DNA of 64,000 nucleotides from UBA1189 sp045612065 (GTDB taxonomy: Bacteria > Bacteroidota > Bacteroidia > Bacteroidales > Bacteroidaceae). Position 1 is the stretch's first letter; the number at the start of each line of letters is the position of its first letter. Positions 6,752 through 14,789 of the stretch are shown here, in pieces. The stretch spans positions 1-64,000 of the forward strand of contig JAZKYH010000057.1 of assembly GCA_045612065.1 (NCBI GenBank). The letters run 5' to 3'. Made by a program: the position numbers and the translations under genes. The notes under the pieces were generated by a model that was not told the origin of the DNA, ran no database searches, and saw only the letters and a program-made list of their open reading frames with translations.

Positions 6752-8392
6752 ATGCATATTCTCTGGCTTGACTTGAACTGTTCATATGCCCATAGTTCGC
6801 TGGCATTGCCGGCGCTGCATGCTCAGGTGATGCACCGTACCGATGTGGAGTGGACGGTGGTGCGCACCACAACGGGCGAAGCCGTGGGCACGGCGGTCGA
6901 TGCCATCTATGTCCATCGCCCCGATGTGGTGGCGGCAACGGCATGGCTCTTCACGCATGAGCACCTGATGCACATCATCGCTCGGGTGAAGGCCTTGCTG
7001 CCTCAGGTGACGGTGATACTCGGTGGCCCCGAGTTCTTGGGCGACAACGCGGTCTATCTGAACCATCACACCGAGGTCGATTGTGTGTTGCGTGGTGAGG
7101 GAGAGCAGAGCTTTGCCCGCTGGCTCGAGGTGTGGGATGCTCCCACGGCATGGGCTGACATTGCGGGATTGTGCTACATCGACAGGCCCTCGGGTGAGTA
7201 TCGGGATAATGGTCTCGCCCGTGTCGGGGACTTTGCCGCGCTCCGTGCTCCGGAGGAGAGCACGCTATTCACATGGGGTAAGCCCTTTGTGCAGGTGGAG
7301 ACCACGCGAGGATGTTTCAACACGTGCGCCTTCTGTGTCAGTGGGGGAGGCGACCCTATACGCCAACTGCCTTTGGAGGTGATACGCCAGCGCCTCCACC
7401 GCATCCGTGAGCGGGGCATCCGCGATGTACGAATCTTGGATCGCACGTTTAACTATCATCCGCGCCACGCTATCGACCTGTTGAGGCTCTTTGCCGAGTA
7501 TCATCCGCATCTGCGCTTCCATCTGGAGATACATCCGGCCCTGTTGCCGCAGAGTGTGCGCGAGGTGCTTGCCGAGATGCCCGATGGGCTGCTACACCTT
7601 GAGGCGGGCATACAGAGCCTGCACCAAGAGGTGCTCGATAAGAGCTTGCGCAAGGGAGAGCTGGAGCAGGCACTCGATGGGTTGCGCTTCCTCTGCTCGC
7701 TATCCAACCTCGTCACCCATGCTGACCTCATCGCGGGGTTGCCGCTCTACACACTGCAGCAGATATACGAGGATATACACACCTTGGCCGGATATCGTGC
7801 CGGAGAGATACAACTCGAGTCGCTGAAGCTGTTGCCCGGTACGGTGATGCGTCGCGATGCAGCCACGCTGGGTTTGCGCTATTCGCCCTTGCCTCCCTAC
7901 GAGGTGCTGGAGACCGATGCCATCACGAGCCGCGAGTTGCAGGAGGCGCGCCGCCTGTCGCGTCTGCTCGATGCCTACTACAATACCTCGGCATGGCAAG
8001 ACATCACGCGTAGGCTCATGCTCCATGAGCGGGACTTTGTGCACCGTTTCCTTGTTCACCTCACCGAGCACAACTACATCGACCAACCCATGAGCCTCGA
8101 GCGACGGGGCGAACTGCTCTACCTCTTCTGTTGCGATCACTATCCGCACTATGTTACTGATGTCACCGTAGCATGGATTGAGGCAGGCATGTCGCTCAAG
8201 AAACGCCCTGCCGAGGGCGTGCGCACCAAGCACGTGCAGCCATCCGAGGCGTGGAGTGTTGTCTATGGTGAGTACACCACGACATTGCGTCTCTGCTTCC
8301 TTCCCACCGACGATGCAGGGCATGGATACTGGTTTGGCTACGACACCACCACCCAATGTCCCACGCCGATATTCAAGGCAATCACAGAATAG
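6752..8392 (+). CDS. B12-binding domain radical SAM protein (DUF4080 type)
   Basis: A 546-residue radical SAM enzyme. Residues 1-140 form a cobalamin-binding-like Rossmann domain, with VILGGPEFLGD near residues 90-100. The radical SAM core follows with its cluster motif C-F-N-T-C-A-F-C (about residues 187-194), whose three cysteines bind the 4Fe-4S cluster, and a TIM-barrel segment with HLEIHPALLP. The C-terminal portion (about 370-540) fits DUF4080. Relatives with this layout are methyltransferases or cyclases such as BchE-type enzymes. The substrate of the DUF4080 group is not known to me. It stands alone between glnS (divergent) and the Bat operon and has high GC content like glnS. Confidence 0.88.
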   Translation: MHILWLDLNCSYAHSSLALPALHAQVMHRTDVEWTVVRTTTGEAVGTAVDAIYVHRPDVVAATAWLFTHEHLMHIIARVKALLPQVTVILGGPEFLGDNAVYLNHHTEVDCVLRGEGEQSFARWLEVWDAPTAWADIAGLCYIDRPSGEYRDNGLARVGDFAALRAPEESTLFTWGKPFVQVETTRGCFNTCAFCVSGGGDPIRQLPLEVIRQRLHRIRERGIRDVRILDRTFNYHPRHAIDLLRLFAEYHPHLRFHLEIHPALLPQSVREVLAEMPDGLLHLEAGIQSLHQEVLDKSLRKGELEQALDGLRFLCSLSNLVTHADLIAGLPLYTLQQIYEDIHTLAGYRAGEIQLESLKLLPGTVMRRDAATLGLRYSPLPPYEVLETDAITSRELQEARRLSRLLDAYYNTSAWQDITRRLMLHERDFVHRFLVHLTEHNYIDQPMSLERRGELLYLFCCDHYPHYVTDVTVAWIEAGMSLKKRPAEGVRTKHVQPSEAWSVVYGEYTTTLRLCFLPTDDAGHGYWFGYDTTTQCPTPIFKAITE

Positions 8393-8620
8393 ACTAATCA
8401 GTGTACACCCTATTCTGGGAGAGGCACAATATAGCTGTTGCCCAAAACATTGTTTGTCATTGCCTATGTAAAGATTGTCTGTCGGTGACAACCGACGCCA
8501 AGCCGAGAGCACAGATAAGCTTGATTAATCTATGCCGAGGTGCAAAGGAGGAAAAGTCTTAATAAAATTAAAAAGTCTTCTTATTTACAGATTGTTGATT
8601 GTGGTTTTGTGAGAATTTGC
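8393..8620. other. Intergenic region upstream of the Bat operon
   Basis: No gene was seen. It holds a small perfect hairpin (GTCGGT-GACA-ACCGAC, 8481-8496). Just after it is a segment in which GCCGAG recurs (about 8503 and 8534) around AGATAAGCTTGATTAATCT. Its role is unknown. Confidence 0.4.
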
Positions 8621-8628
8621 TAACTTTG
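8621..8628 (+). promoter_or_regulatory. Promoter -7 box of the Bat operon
   Basis: TAACTTTG fits TAnnTTTG and is 38 bp upstream of the moxR-type start codon. A candidate -33 box (TTG near 8595) is off-consensus in sequence and spacing. Confidence 0.55.
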
Positions 8629-8665
8629 CACTTTACAACTAAAAATACATAAATCAAAAAACAAT

Positions 8666-9661
8666 ATGGCTGGAACAATTGATATCCGCGAATTGAACGA
8701 GAAGATTGAGCGTCAGAGTGGTTTCATCACCAATCTGATGACTGGTATGGACCAAGTGATTGTTGGTCAGAAACATTTGGTAGAATCGTTGCTCATCGGC
8801 TTGCTTGCCGATGGTCACGTGTTGCTCGAGGGTGTGCCCGGTTTGGCAAAGACATTGGCCATCAAGACTCTTGCGCAACTTATCGATGCGCAGTATAGCC
8901 GCATACAGTTTACTCCCGACCTGTTGCCTGCCGACGTGGTGGGTACCATGATCTATAGCCAGAAGGACGAGACCTTTGTCTCTAAGAAGGGTCCCATCTT
9001 TGCTAACTTCGTCTTGGCCGATGAGATAAACCGTGCTCCGGCAAAGGTGCAGAGTGCATTGCTCGAAGCGATGCAGGAGCGTCAGGTGACATTAAGCAAG
9101 GATACTTTCCGTCTGCCCGAGCCCTTCCTCGTGTTGGCCACACAGAACCCCATTGAGCAGGAGGGTACCTATCCGTTGCCCGAGGCACAAGTGGACCGTT
9201 TCATGCTGAAGGTGGTTATCGACTATCCCAAGTTGGAGGAGGAGATGCGCATCATCCGTCAGAATATCAATGGTGAGAAGCAAGAGGTGCGCCCCATCAT
9301 GAAGGCCGAGGAGATTATGAAGGCTCGCGAGGTGGTGAAGGAGGTATACATCGACGAGAAGATTGAACGTTACATCGCCGACATCGTGTTTGCTACCCGT
9401 TACCCCGAGAAGTATGGCCTGAAGGAACTGAAGGAGATGATTTCGTTCGGTGGCTCGCCCCGTGCCTCTATCAGCCTGGCATTGGCAGCCCGCTCATACG
9501 CCTTCATCAAGCGTCGCGGCTATGTGATTCCCGAGGATGTGCGTGCCGTGGCTCACGACGTGTTGCGCCACCGTATCGGTCTTTCTTACGAGGCCGAGGC
9601 AAGCAATCTCACCGCCGAGGAGATTATCAGCAAGATTCTTAACAAGGTAGAGGTACCCTAA
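8666..9661 (+). CDS. MoxR family AAA+ ATPase
   Basis: A 331-residue AAA+ ATPase of the MoxR group, thought to act as a chaperone that remodels or activates vWA-domain partner proteins. Walker A is GVPGLAKT (about residues 57-64). Walker B with the following residues reads LADEINRAPAK (about 117-127). Sensor 1 is LATQNPIEQEGTYPLPEAQ (about 155-173). The C-terminal lid domain has SPRASI. It opens a cluster with a DUF58 protein and two vWA membrane proteins, the standard arrangement of Bacteroidota Bat (Bacteroides aerotolerance) operons. The ATG at 8666 follows an A-rich leader. Confidence 0.95.
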   Translation: MAGTIDIRELNEKIERQSGFITNLMTGMDQVIVGQKHLVESLLIGLLADGHVLLEGVPGLAKTLAIKTLAQLIDAQYSRIQFTPDLLPADVVGTMIYSQKDETFVSKKGPIFANFVLADEINRAPAKVQSALLEAMQERQVTLSKDTFRLPEPFLVLATQNPIEQEGTYPLPEAQVDRFMLKVVIDYPKLEEEMRIIRQNINGEKQEVRPIMKAEEIMKAREVVKEVYIDEKIERYIADIVFATRYPEKYGLKELKEMISFGGSPRASISLALAARSYAFIKRRGYVIPEDVRAVAHDVLRHRIGLSYEAEASNLTAEEIISKILNKVEVP

Positions 9662-9753
9662 TAGTGTAGACAACTGACAACGGACAACAGACGATGGTCT
9701 ACCATCCGGATGGCTGTCTGTTGTCTGTTGACTGTCGTCTGTTGACAAAAAAT
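9662..9753. repeat. Word-repeat linker with inverted symmetry before the DUF58 gene
   Basis: CAACTGACAACGGACAACAGAC (9671-9692, shown as words CAACTGA/CAACGGA/CAACAGAC) is answered by GTCTGTTGTCTGTTG (9716-9730) and further copies to about 9745. The arms can pair. Between them sit GATGG-TCTA-CCATC and CCATCCGGATGG, both palindromic. The true DUF58 start is after this block. Confidence 0.65.
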
Positions 9754-10623
9754 ATGGACGCAAACGAATTAATCAAGAAGGTTCGTAAGATTGAGATCAA
9801 GACCCGTGGATTGTCGAGCAATATCTTTGCCGGACAGTACCACTCGGCCTTCAAGGGTAGGGGTATGGCCTTCTCTGAGGTGCGCGAGTACCAGTACGGT
9901 GACGATGTGCGCGACATCGACTGGAACGTGACGGCACGCTTCAACAAACCCTACGTGAAGGTGTTTGAGGAGGAGCGCGAACTTACCGTGATGTTGCTGG
10001 TGGATATGTCGTCGAGCCTCGACTTCGGTACGTCGGGCATGTACAAGAAGGAGATGGTGGCCGAGATTGCAGCCACGCTCGCCTTTGCCGCCATACAGAA
10101 CAACGATAAGATTGGTGCCATCTTCTTTACCGACCGCATAGAGAAGTTTATCCCTCCACAGAAGGGACGCAAGCATATCCTATATATCATACGCGAGTTG
10201 TTGGGCTACGAGCCCGAGAGTCGCAACACCGACCTCACCGTGCCCTTGCAATACTTGACCAATGCCATCAAGAAGCGTTGCACCACGTTCCTCCTCAGTG
10301 ACTTCATTGATGATCGTGACTTCAAGAGTGCCCTCACCATTGCCAACCGCAAGCACGACGTGGTGGCCATACAGGTGTATGACAAGCGCGTGGAGGAGTT
10401 GCCCGACGTGGGGCTGATGAAGGTGGTCGATGCCGAGAGTGGAGAGGATATGTATATCGACACCTCGTCGCGCCGTGTGCGTGCCCAGCACCGTCAGTGG
10501 TGGGTGGCGGGACAGGAGCGCTTGCGCGACACATTTGCCAAGTCGGGCGTGGATGCCATCTCGGTGCGCACCGATCAAGACTATGTGAAGTCGTTGATGA
10601 ACCTTTTTGCTAAAAGAAACTAA
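9754..10623 (+). CDS. DUF58 domain protein of the Bat operon
   Basis: A 289-residue cytosolic protein with the DUF58 signature GRGMAFSEVREYQYGDDVR (about residues 35-53), DIDWN directly after, and a vWA-like fold beginning LLVDMSSSLDFG (about 81-92). DUF58 proteins are the usual partner of MoxR ATPases. An upstream in-frame ATG at 9694 exists, but it would place the word-repeat linker inside the protein (VYHPDGCLLSVDCRLL). The ATG at 9754, in A-rich context and beginning MDANELIKKVRKIEIKT, matches the family start. It lies 92 bp after the moxR gene and is followed by a 144-bp inverted-repeat element. Confidence 0.93.
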   Translation: MDANELIKKVRKIEIKTRGLSSNIFAGQYHSAFKGRGMAFSEVREYQYGDDVRDIDWNVTARFNKPYVKVFEEERELTVMLLVDMSSSLDFGTSGMYKKEMVAEIAATLAFAAIQNNDKIGAIFFTDRIEKFIPPQKGRKHILYIIRELLGYEPESRNTDLTVPLQYLTNAIKKRCTTFLLSDFIDDRDFKSALTIANRKHDVVAIQVYDKRVEELPDVGLMKVVDAESGEDMYIDTSSRRVRAQHRQWWVAGQERLRDTFAKSGVDAISVRTDQDYVKSLMNLFAKRN

Positions 10624-10628
10624 AACAA

Positions 10629-10772
10629 TGTCGCTCTGAACAACGCGGAGAAACGTGTTAGCCGCCCGAACCTTCAGGTCGCTGGCCGAAGGGAAAAGCA
10701 AGGGGCTAAGGACAATCTCACGAGGTTGTTGGGAAGGTCTCCCAAGCATCGGTCTAAATGTTCAGGATGACA
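10629..10772. repeat. 144-bp element with terminal inverted repeats (MITE/REP-like)
   Basis: It starts TGTCGCTCTGAACA (10629-10642) and ends TGTTCAGGATGACA (10759-10772). The ends are inverted repeats matching at 11 of 14 positions. Internally it has GC-rich stretches and no reading frame. The ends resemble the widespread intergenic repeats that begin TGTCATTCTGAG. It fills nearly the whole gap between the DUF58 gene and the next gene. A segment at 10667-10697 recurs inverted at 11928-11958. Confidence 0.65.
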
Positions 10773-10785
10773 ACTCAGATGAATT

Positions 10786-11874
10786 ATGAAATTGATAAGT
10801 AAAAATCGCTTTGCGTTGATGCTGCTTGCACTCTTCTGTCTTGCCTCTCAGGCAATGGCTCAAGTCACCGTCAATGCCAGCATCGACTCGTTGCGTCTGC
10901 TCATCGGTGAACAGGCGCATGTGAAGATTGAGGTCAGTTGTCCCGCTGGGGGCGACCTCATCATGCCTAACTATCCTAACAATGTGATGATGGAAGGTAT
11001 CGAGATATTGGGCGAGGTGAAGACCGATACGCAATACCTCAACAAGCGTAGTCACATGGTGGTGACGCAGGAGTATACGGTGACCTCATTTGATACGGCG
11101 TTCTATTACATACCGCCTTTTGAGGTGTTGGTCGATAGCGTGCCCTATAATTCGCAGCCCTTGGCACTCTTGGTGATGACATACGATGTGGATACCACCA
11201 ACGTGGAGGCCATCTTCCCCATCAAAGGGGTTATGGAGCGCCCTATCACCTTTGTGGAGGCATTGCCTCTGAGTGGTTCCATCGTGTTGATTGTTGCGCT
11301 ATGCTTCCTCATCCCTTATCTGCTGAGGCGTTATCACGACAACAAGCCCATCTTGCGCCGTGTCACCATCGCGCCCAAGTTGCCTCCCCATCAGGTGGCA
11401 CTCACCGAGATGAACCGCATCAAGGAGGAGAAGAGTTGGCAACGCGACGACGTGAAGCAATACTACACCGAACTCACCGATGCGCTGCGTGTGTACATGG
11501 AAGAACGTTTCGGGTTCAATGCCATGGAGATGACCTCGGATGAGATTATTGCACAACTCAACGAACAGCCCGACAAGGAGTGGATAGGGGAATTGCGCGA
11601 ACTGTTCCAGATGTCGGACCTCGTGAAGTTTGCCAAGTACAAGCCGCTCATCAATGAGAACGACATGAACCTCATCAATGCCATTGACTTCATCAACAAG
11701 ACCAAGATTGAAGTGCAGACTCCCGCCGAGCCAGTAGTGCAGGAGGTGGTGGTCAAGGAGGGACGCTCCAAACAGGCGAAGATACTCATCGTCTGCGGCA
11801 TCGTTCTGCTTGGTGTGCTGGGTGCTATAGCGATTTATGTAGCCATCAGCGAAGTTGTACAATTGTTCTTTTAA
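10786..11874 (+). CDS. BatD-like membrane protein of the Bat operon
   Basis: A 362-residue exported membrane protein, unnamed but conserved between the DUF58 gene and batA in Bacteroidales, as far as I recall. A signal peptide (about residues 1-25, ending AMAQ) is followed by a periplasmic beta domain. A membrane segment (about 164-185, SGSIVLIVALCFLIPYLL) leads to a cytosolic helical part with a lysine- and arginine-rich start, and a C-terminal membrane segment closes the protein (about 330-360). The beta domain resembles the N-terminal modules of BatD. It sits between two related repeat fragments. The role is inferred from position: an envelope partner of the MoxR-vWA complex. Confidence 0.7.
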   Translation: MKLISKNRFALMLLALFCLASQAMAQVTVNASIDSLRLLIGEQAHVKIEVSCPAGGDLIMPNYPNNVMMEGIEILGEVKTDTQYLNKRSHMVVTQEYTVTSFDTAFYYIPPFEVLVDSVPYNSQPLALLVMTYDVDTTNVEAIFPIKGVMERPITFVEALPLSGSIVLIVALCFLIPYLLRRYHDNKPILRRVTIAPKLPPHQVALTEMNRIKEEKSWQRDDVKQYYTELTDALRVYMEERFGFNAMEMTSDEIIAQLNEQPDKEWIGELRELFQMSDLVKFAKYKPLINENDMNLINAIDFINKTKIEVQTPAEPVVQEVVVKEGRSKQAKILIVCGIVLLGVLGAIAIYVAISEVVQLFF

Positions 11875-11881
11875 GTGATAA

Positions 11882-12003
11882 TGGTTTAACGATTAACGAA
11901 AACGAAAACAGAGATGAATATCATTGCCTTTCCCTTGAGCAGGCGACCTGAAGGGGCGCCTTGCTTGGAATGATGCTTGACTCTCTTAACTTTTAACTAT
12001 TCA
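11882..12003. repeat. Intergenic linker with TTAAC words and a repeat fragment
   Basis: 11882-11911 repeats TTAACGA/AACGAAAAC words. 11920-11974 is a GC-rich hairpin segment bounded by ATCATT and AATGAT, with inner GGCG/CGCC. It contains a 31-bp part (11928-11958) that matches the inverted 10667-10697 segment at about 24 positions. 11979-12003 repeats TTAAC/TTTTAAC before batA. Confidence 0.55.
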
Positions 12004-12008
12004 CTCTT

Positions 12009-13007
12009 ATGACATTTGCCCATCCCGCATATTTCCTGTTGTTGCTCCTGCTCATACCTTATATAGTATGGTATATACTGAGAGGTAAGCAGAGTGAGCC
12101 TTCGATGCGTGTGTCGACCACTCGCATGTATGCTGCCATGCCCAAGAACTACAAGGTGTATTTGCGCCATGTGCCCTTCGTGTTGCGCATGGTGGCCTTG
12201 GCACTGCTTGTTGTGGTGCTGGCACGCCCGCAATCTACCGATAGTTGGCAGAGTAGCGAGGTCGAGGGTATCGACATCATGCTGGCCATGGACGTATCGA
12301 CCAGTATGCTTGCCGAGGACCTCAAGCCTAACCGCCTCGAAGCGGCCAAGCAGGTGGCCGCTGACTTTATCAATGGTCGCCCCAACGATAACATCGGTCT
12401 CACCGTCTTTGCCGGACAGAGTTTCACCCAGTCGCCTCTCACCGTGGATCATGCCGTGTTGCTCAACCTTTTCAATAGTGTCAACTGCTCTATGGCTACG
12501 AACGGCATCATTGAGGACGGTACGGCTATCGGACTCGGTATTGCCAATGCCGTGAGCCGTTTGAAGGATAGCAAGGCCAAGTCAAAGGTTATCATCCTGC
12601 TCACCGACGGCTCGAATAACCGTGGTGACATATCGCCCCTCACGGCTGCCGAGATTGCCAAGACCTACGGCATACGTGTCTATACCATCGGCGTGGGTAG
12701 CAATGGTACTGCTCCGTACCCCTACCAGGGATTTGGTGGTACGCAGTATGTACAAGTGCCAGTGGAGATTGACGAAAATACCTTGATACAGATTGCCGAG
12801 ACTGCCAACGGACAATATTACCGCGCTACAAGCAACTCGAAACTGAAAGAGGTGTATGCCGAAATTGACCAGTTGGAACGAACCAAACTCAATGTCAAGG
12901 ACTTCAGCCGCAAGACCGAGGAGTATATGCCTTTTGCCATCTGGGCTATGGTGTGCCTTGTTCTTGAGGTGTTGCTGAGACTGACAATATTACGTCGTAT
13001 TCCGTAA
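12009..13007 (+). CDS. batA: BatA, vWA-domain membrane protein
   Basis: A 332-residue inner-membrane protein. Two N-terminal hydrophobic segments (about residues 7-25 and 57-75) are followed by a von Willebrand factor A domain with the MIDAS motif DVSTS (in LAMDVSTSMLAEDLKP, about residues 95-110), a second metal-site Thr segment (TAIGLG) and LLTDGSNNRGD. A C-terminal membrane segment (about 306-326) completes the BatA layout. Bat proteins were linked to aerotolerance in B. fragilis and to stress or virulence in other bacteria, and probably work with MoxR. The next gene, a BatB homologue, starts 16 bp later. Confidence 0.93.
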   Translation: MTFAHPAYFLLLLLLIPYIVWYILRGKQSEPSMRVSTTRMYAAMPKNYKVYLRHVPFVLRMVALALLVVVLARPQSTDSWQSSEVEGIDIMLAMDVSTSMLAEDLKPNRLEAAKQVAADFINGRPNDNIGLTVFAGQSFTQSPLTVDHAVLLNLFNSVNCSMATNGIIEDGTAIGLGIANAVSRLKDSKAKSKVIILLTDGSNNRGDISPLTAAEIAKTYGIRVYTIGVGSNGTAPYPYQGFGGTQYVQVPVEIDENTLIQIAETANGQYYRATSNSKLKEVYAEIDQLERTKLNVKDFSRKTEEYMPFAIWAMVCLVLEVLLRLTILRRIP

Positions 13008-13023
13008 ATAAGAATCATTCATT

Positions 13024-14043
13024 ATGTTCAAGTTTGCAAATCCTAATGCTCTATTCCTATATATAGCACTTGCTGCAATTGCAGCCGTGTACTTCTATGC
13101 CCGCTATAGCCGCAAGAAGACTTTGCGCCGATATGGTGACCCCGCATTGTTGGCCGCTATGATGCCCGAGGTGTCGAATCAACGTCCTGCGCTCAAGTTC
13201 TGGATTACCTTTACTGCCCTCTGCTTCATGGTGTTGTTGCTTGCCCGTCCGCAGTTTGGCTCTAAAATGGAAACCGTGAAGCGGCAAGGTATCGAGACGG
13301 TCATAGCACTTGACATCTCCAATTCGATGCTTGCTGAGGACGTGGCTCCCAGTCGATTGGAGAAATCGAAGAATATCATCTCTAAACTTGTTGACGGATT
13401 TGCCGATGACAAGGTGGGGCTCATCGTCTTTGCCGGTGATGCCTTTATCCAATTGCCTATAACAAGCGACTTTATCTCGGCAAAAATGTTTCTTGAGTCC
13501 ATTGAGCCGGACCTCATCGCTCGTCAGGGTACGAACATCAAGGCTGCCATCGATATGGCGATGCGCAGTTTTACACCCAAAGAGGGGGTGGGAAAGGCTA
13601 TCATCATAATCACTGATGGGGAAAACCATGAGGGAGGAGCTTCTGAGGCGGCTAAGGCTGCTGCCGAGAAGGGGATGATGGTGTATGTCATGGGAGTAGG
13701 TTCGCCCGAAGGTTCGCCTATCCCTGCAGGACGTTCAGGTGAGTTCCGTCGCGATAAAGAGGGAAATGTCATCGTCACCAAGCTTAACGAGCAGATGTGT
13801 CAAGAGATTGCGGCTGCTGGCAATGGTGTGTATATCCGTATTGATAATACCAGTAATGCGCAAAAGATGTTGCAGAAGGAGGTTGATAAGCTTGCCAAAG
13901 CTGACCTGGAGGTGACTACTTACTCGGAATATAACGAGCAGTTTATGGTAATGGCATGGATTGCGTTCATACTCCTGCTCCTCGAAATGCTGTTGATGGT
14001 GAAGAAGAATCCTCGTTTCAAGGATATCAATTTGTTTGGCTGA
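13024..14043 (+). CDS. batB: BatB, vWA-domain membrane protein
   Basis: A 339-residue vWA membrane protein parallel to BatA, with two N-terminal membrane segments, a MIDAS motif DISNS (in ALDISNSMLAED), the ITDGENHEGG segment and a C-terminal membrane helix. In most Bacteroidales batC (TPR), batD and batE follow. Here a strong terminator (14060-14095) comes 16 bases after the stop and the next genes are convergent envelope genes. The operon therefore ends here, or the rest lies elsewhere. Confidence 0.93.
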   Translation: MFKFANPNALFLYIALAAIAAVYFYARYSRKKTLRRYGDPALLAAMMPEVSNQRPALKFWITFTALCFMVLLLARPQFGSKMETVKRQGIETVIALDISNSMLAEDVAPSRLEKSKNIISKLVDGFADDKVGLIVFAGDAFIQLPITSDFISAKMFLESIEPDLIARQGTNIKAAIDMAMRSFTPKEGVGKAIIIITDGENHEGGASEAAKAAAEKGMMVYVMGVGSPEGSPIPAGRSGEFRRDKEGNVIVTKLNEQMCQEIAAAGNGVYIRIDNTSNAQKMLQKEVDKLAKADLEVTTYSEYNEQFMVMAWIAFILLLLEMLLMVKKNPRFKDINLFG

Positions 14044-14059
14044 TACCTATCATAAAAGA

Positions 14060-14095
14060 AACTCCCTTGCCTTCATTGAAGACAAGGGAGTTTTT
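14060..14095. terminator. Bidirectional terminator after batB
   Basis: AACTCCCTTG (14060-14069) pairs perfectly with CAAGGGAGTT (14083-14092), with a 13-base loop and T5 on the plus side. It separates batB from the convergent outer-membrane protein gene and can serve both. Confidence 0.88.
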
Positions 14096-14110
14096 ATATA
14101 CATTTGGCTA

Positions 14111-14743
14111 TTAGAATGCCAAACCGAGGCGGAAACCGAAGTTGCTTGGATTCTTAAGCTCGCCACCCATGACAGAGGACTCGTTGGTGGAGAAGCTATA
14201 GTAGGCTGCTGCGTGCAGGCCTACGCCATTAGCCCAAGGATACCAGCGTACACCAATCTCGGGTGACATGTAGAAGCCCCATGAATCTTCTCCCGACTTG
14301 TAGATGTTGTAGTATGATGAGGTGTAGGCATATTCGGCACCGAGTTTCATGGCTACGTAGGGCTGCCAGTCAGATTCGATGATGCGGTACTGCACGGTGA
14401 CACCGAAGGGGAGTTGGTAGAATGAACGTTGTTGGTCGGTGTAGATGGAGGTCTCATCAGATACATTTACAACGGCACGGTCTACATATTGGTTGTTAGT
14501 ATGGTAGTTCATGAAGGCACCGAGGGCTATGTCGGGAGTGAGGTACCAGCCTGCATCGAAGTTCATACCCCAACCGCTGGCTTTGTCTACATACTTGTTG
14601 GAGGGTATGTTGAATTGCCAGTCTACATTGTAGTAAGCATCAAGTGATACTTGTGATTGGGCGGGTAGGGCGGCACCGCCAAGGAATGCTATGGCAATGG
14701 CCAAACGCAGAGAATATTTCTTAAGGGTTTTCATATCGTTCAT
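14111..14743 (-). CDS. Outer-membrane beta-barrel protein
   Basis: A 210-residue exported protein with a signal peptide (about residues 4-31, ending LPAQSQ). Alternating aromatic strands follow, with spaced Tyr/Trp/Gly, and the protein ends in a C-terminal aromatic (FGFRLGLAF), as expected for an eight-strand outer-membrane barrel. No catalytic motif is visible. The start at 14743 (MNDMKTLKK) or the second Met at 14734 are both possible. It is the last gene of a minus-strand trio with a DUF4136 lipoprotein and an NlpE-like lipoprotein, 46 bp apart, so an envelope-stress or assembly role is a reasonable guess but no more. Confidence 0.8.
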   Translation of the reverse strand: MNDMKTLKKYSLRLAIAIAFLGGAALPAQSQVSLDAYYNVDWQFNIPSNKYVDKASGWGMNFDAGWYLTPDIALGAFMNYHTNNQYVDRAVVNVSDETSIYTDQQRSFYQLPFGVTVQYRIIESDWQPYVAMKLGAEYAYTSSYYNIYKSGEDSWGFYMSPEIGVRWYPWANGVGLHAAAYYSFSTNESSVMGGELKNPSNFGFRLGLAF

Positions 14744-14789
14744 TTTTTTGATATTGTTAGAAACTATATGTTCAAAAACTCACGGCACA

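Noticed and set aside
7700..8512. 270-codon open frame on the minus strand opposite the radical SAM gene
   Set aside because: It overlaps the well-supported B12-binding radical SAM gene completely, and lacks any motif.
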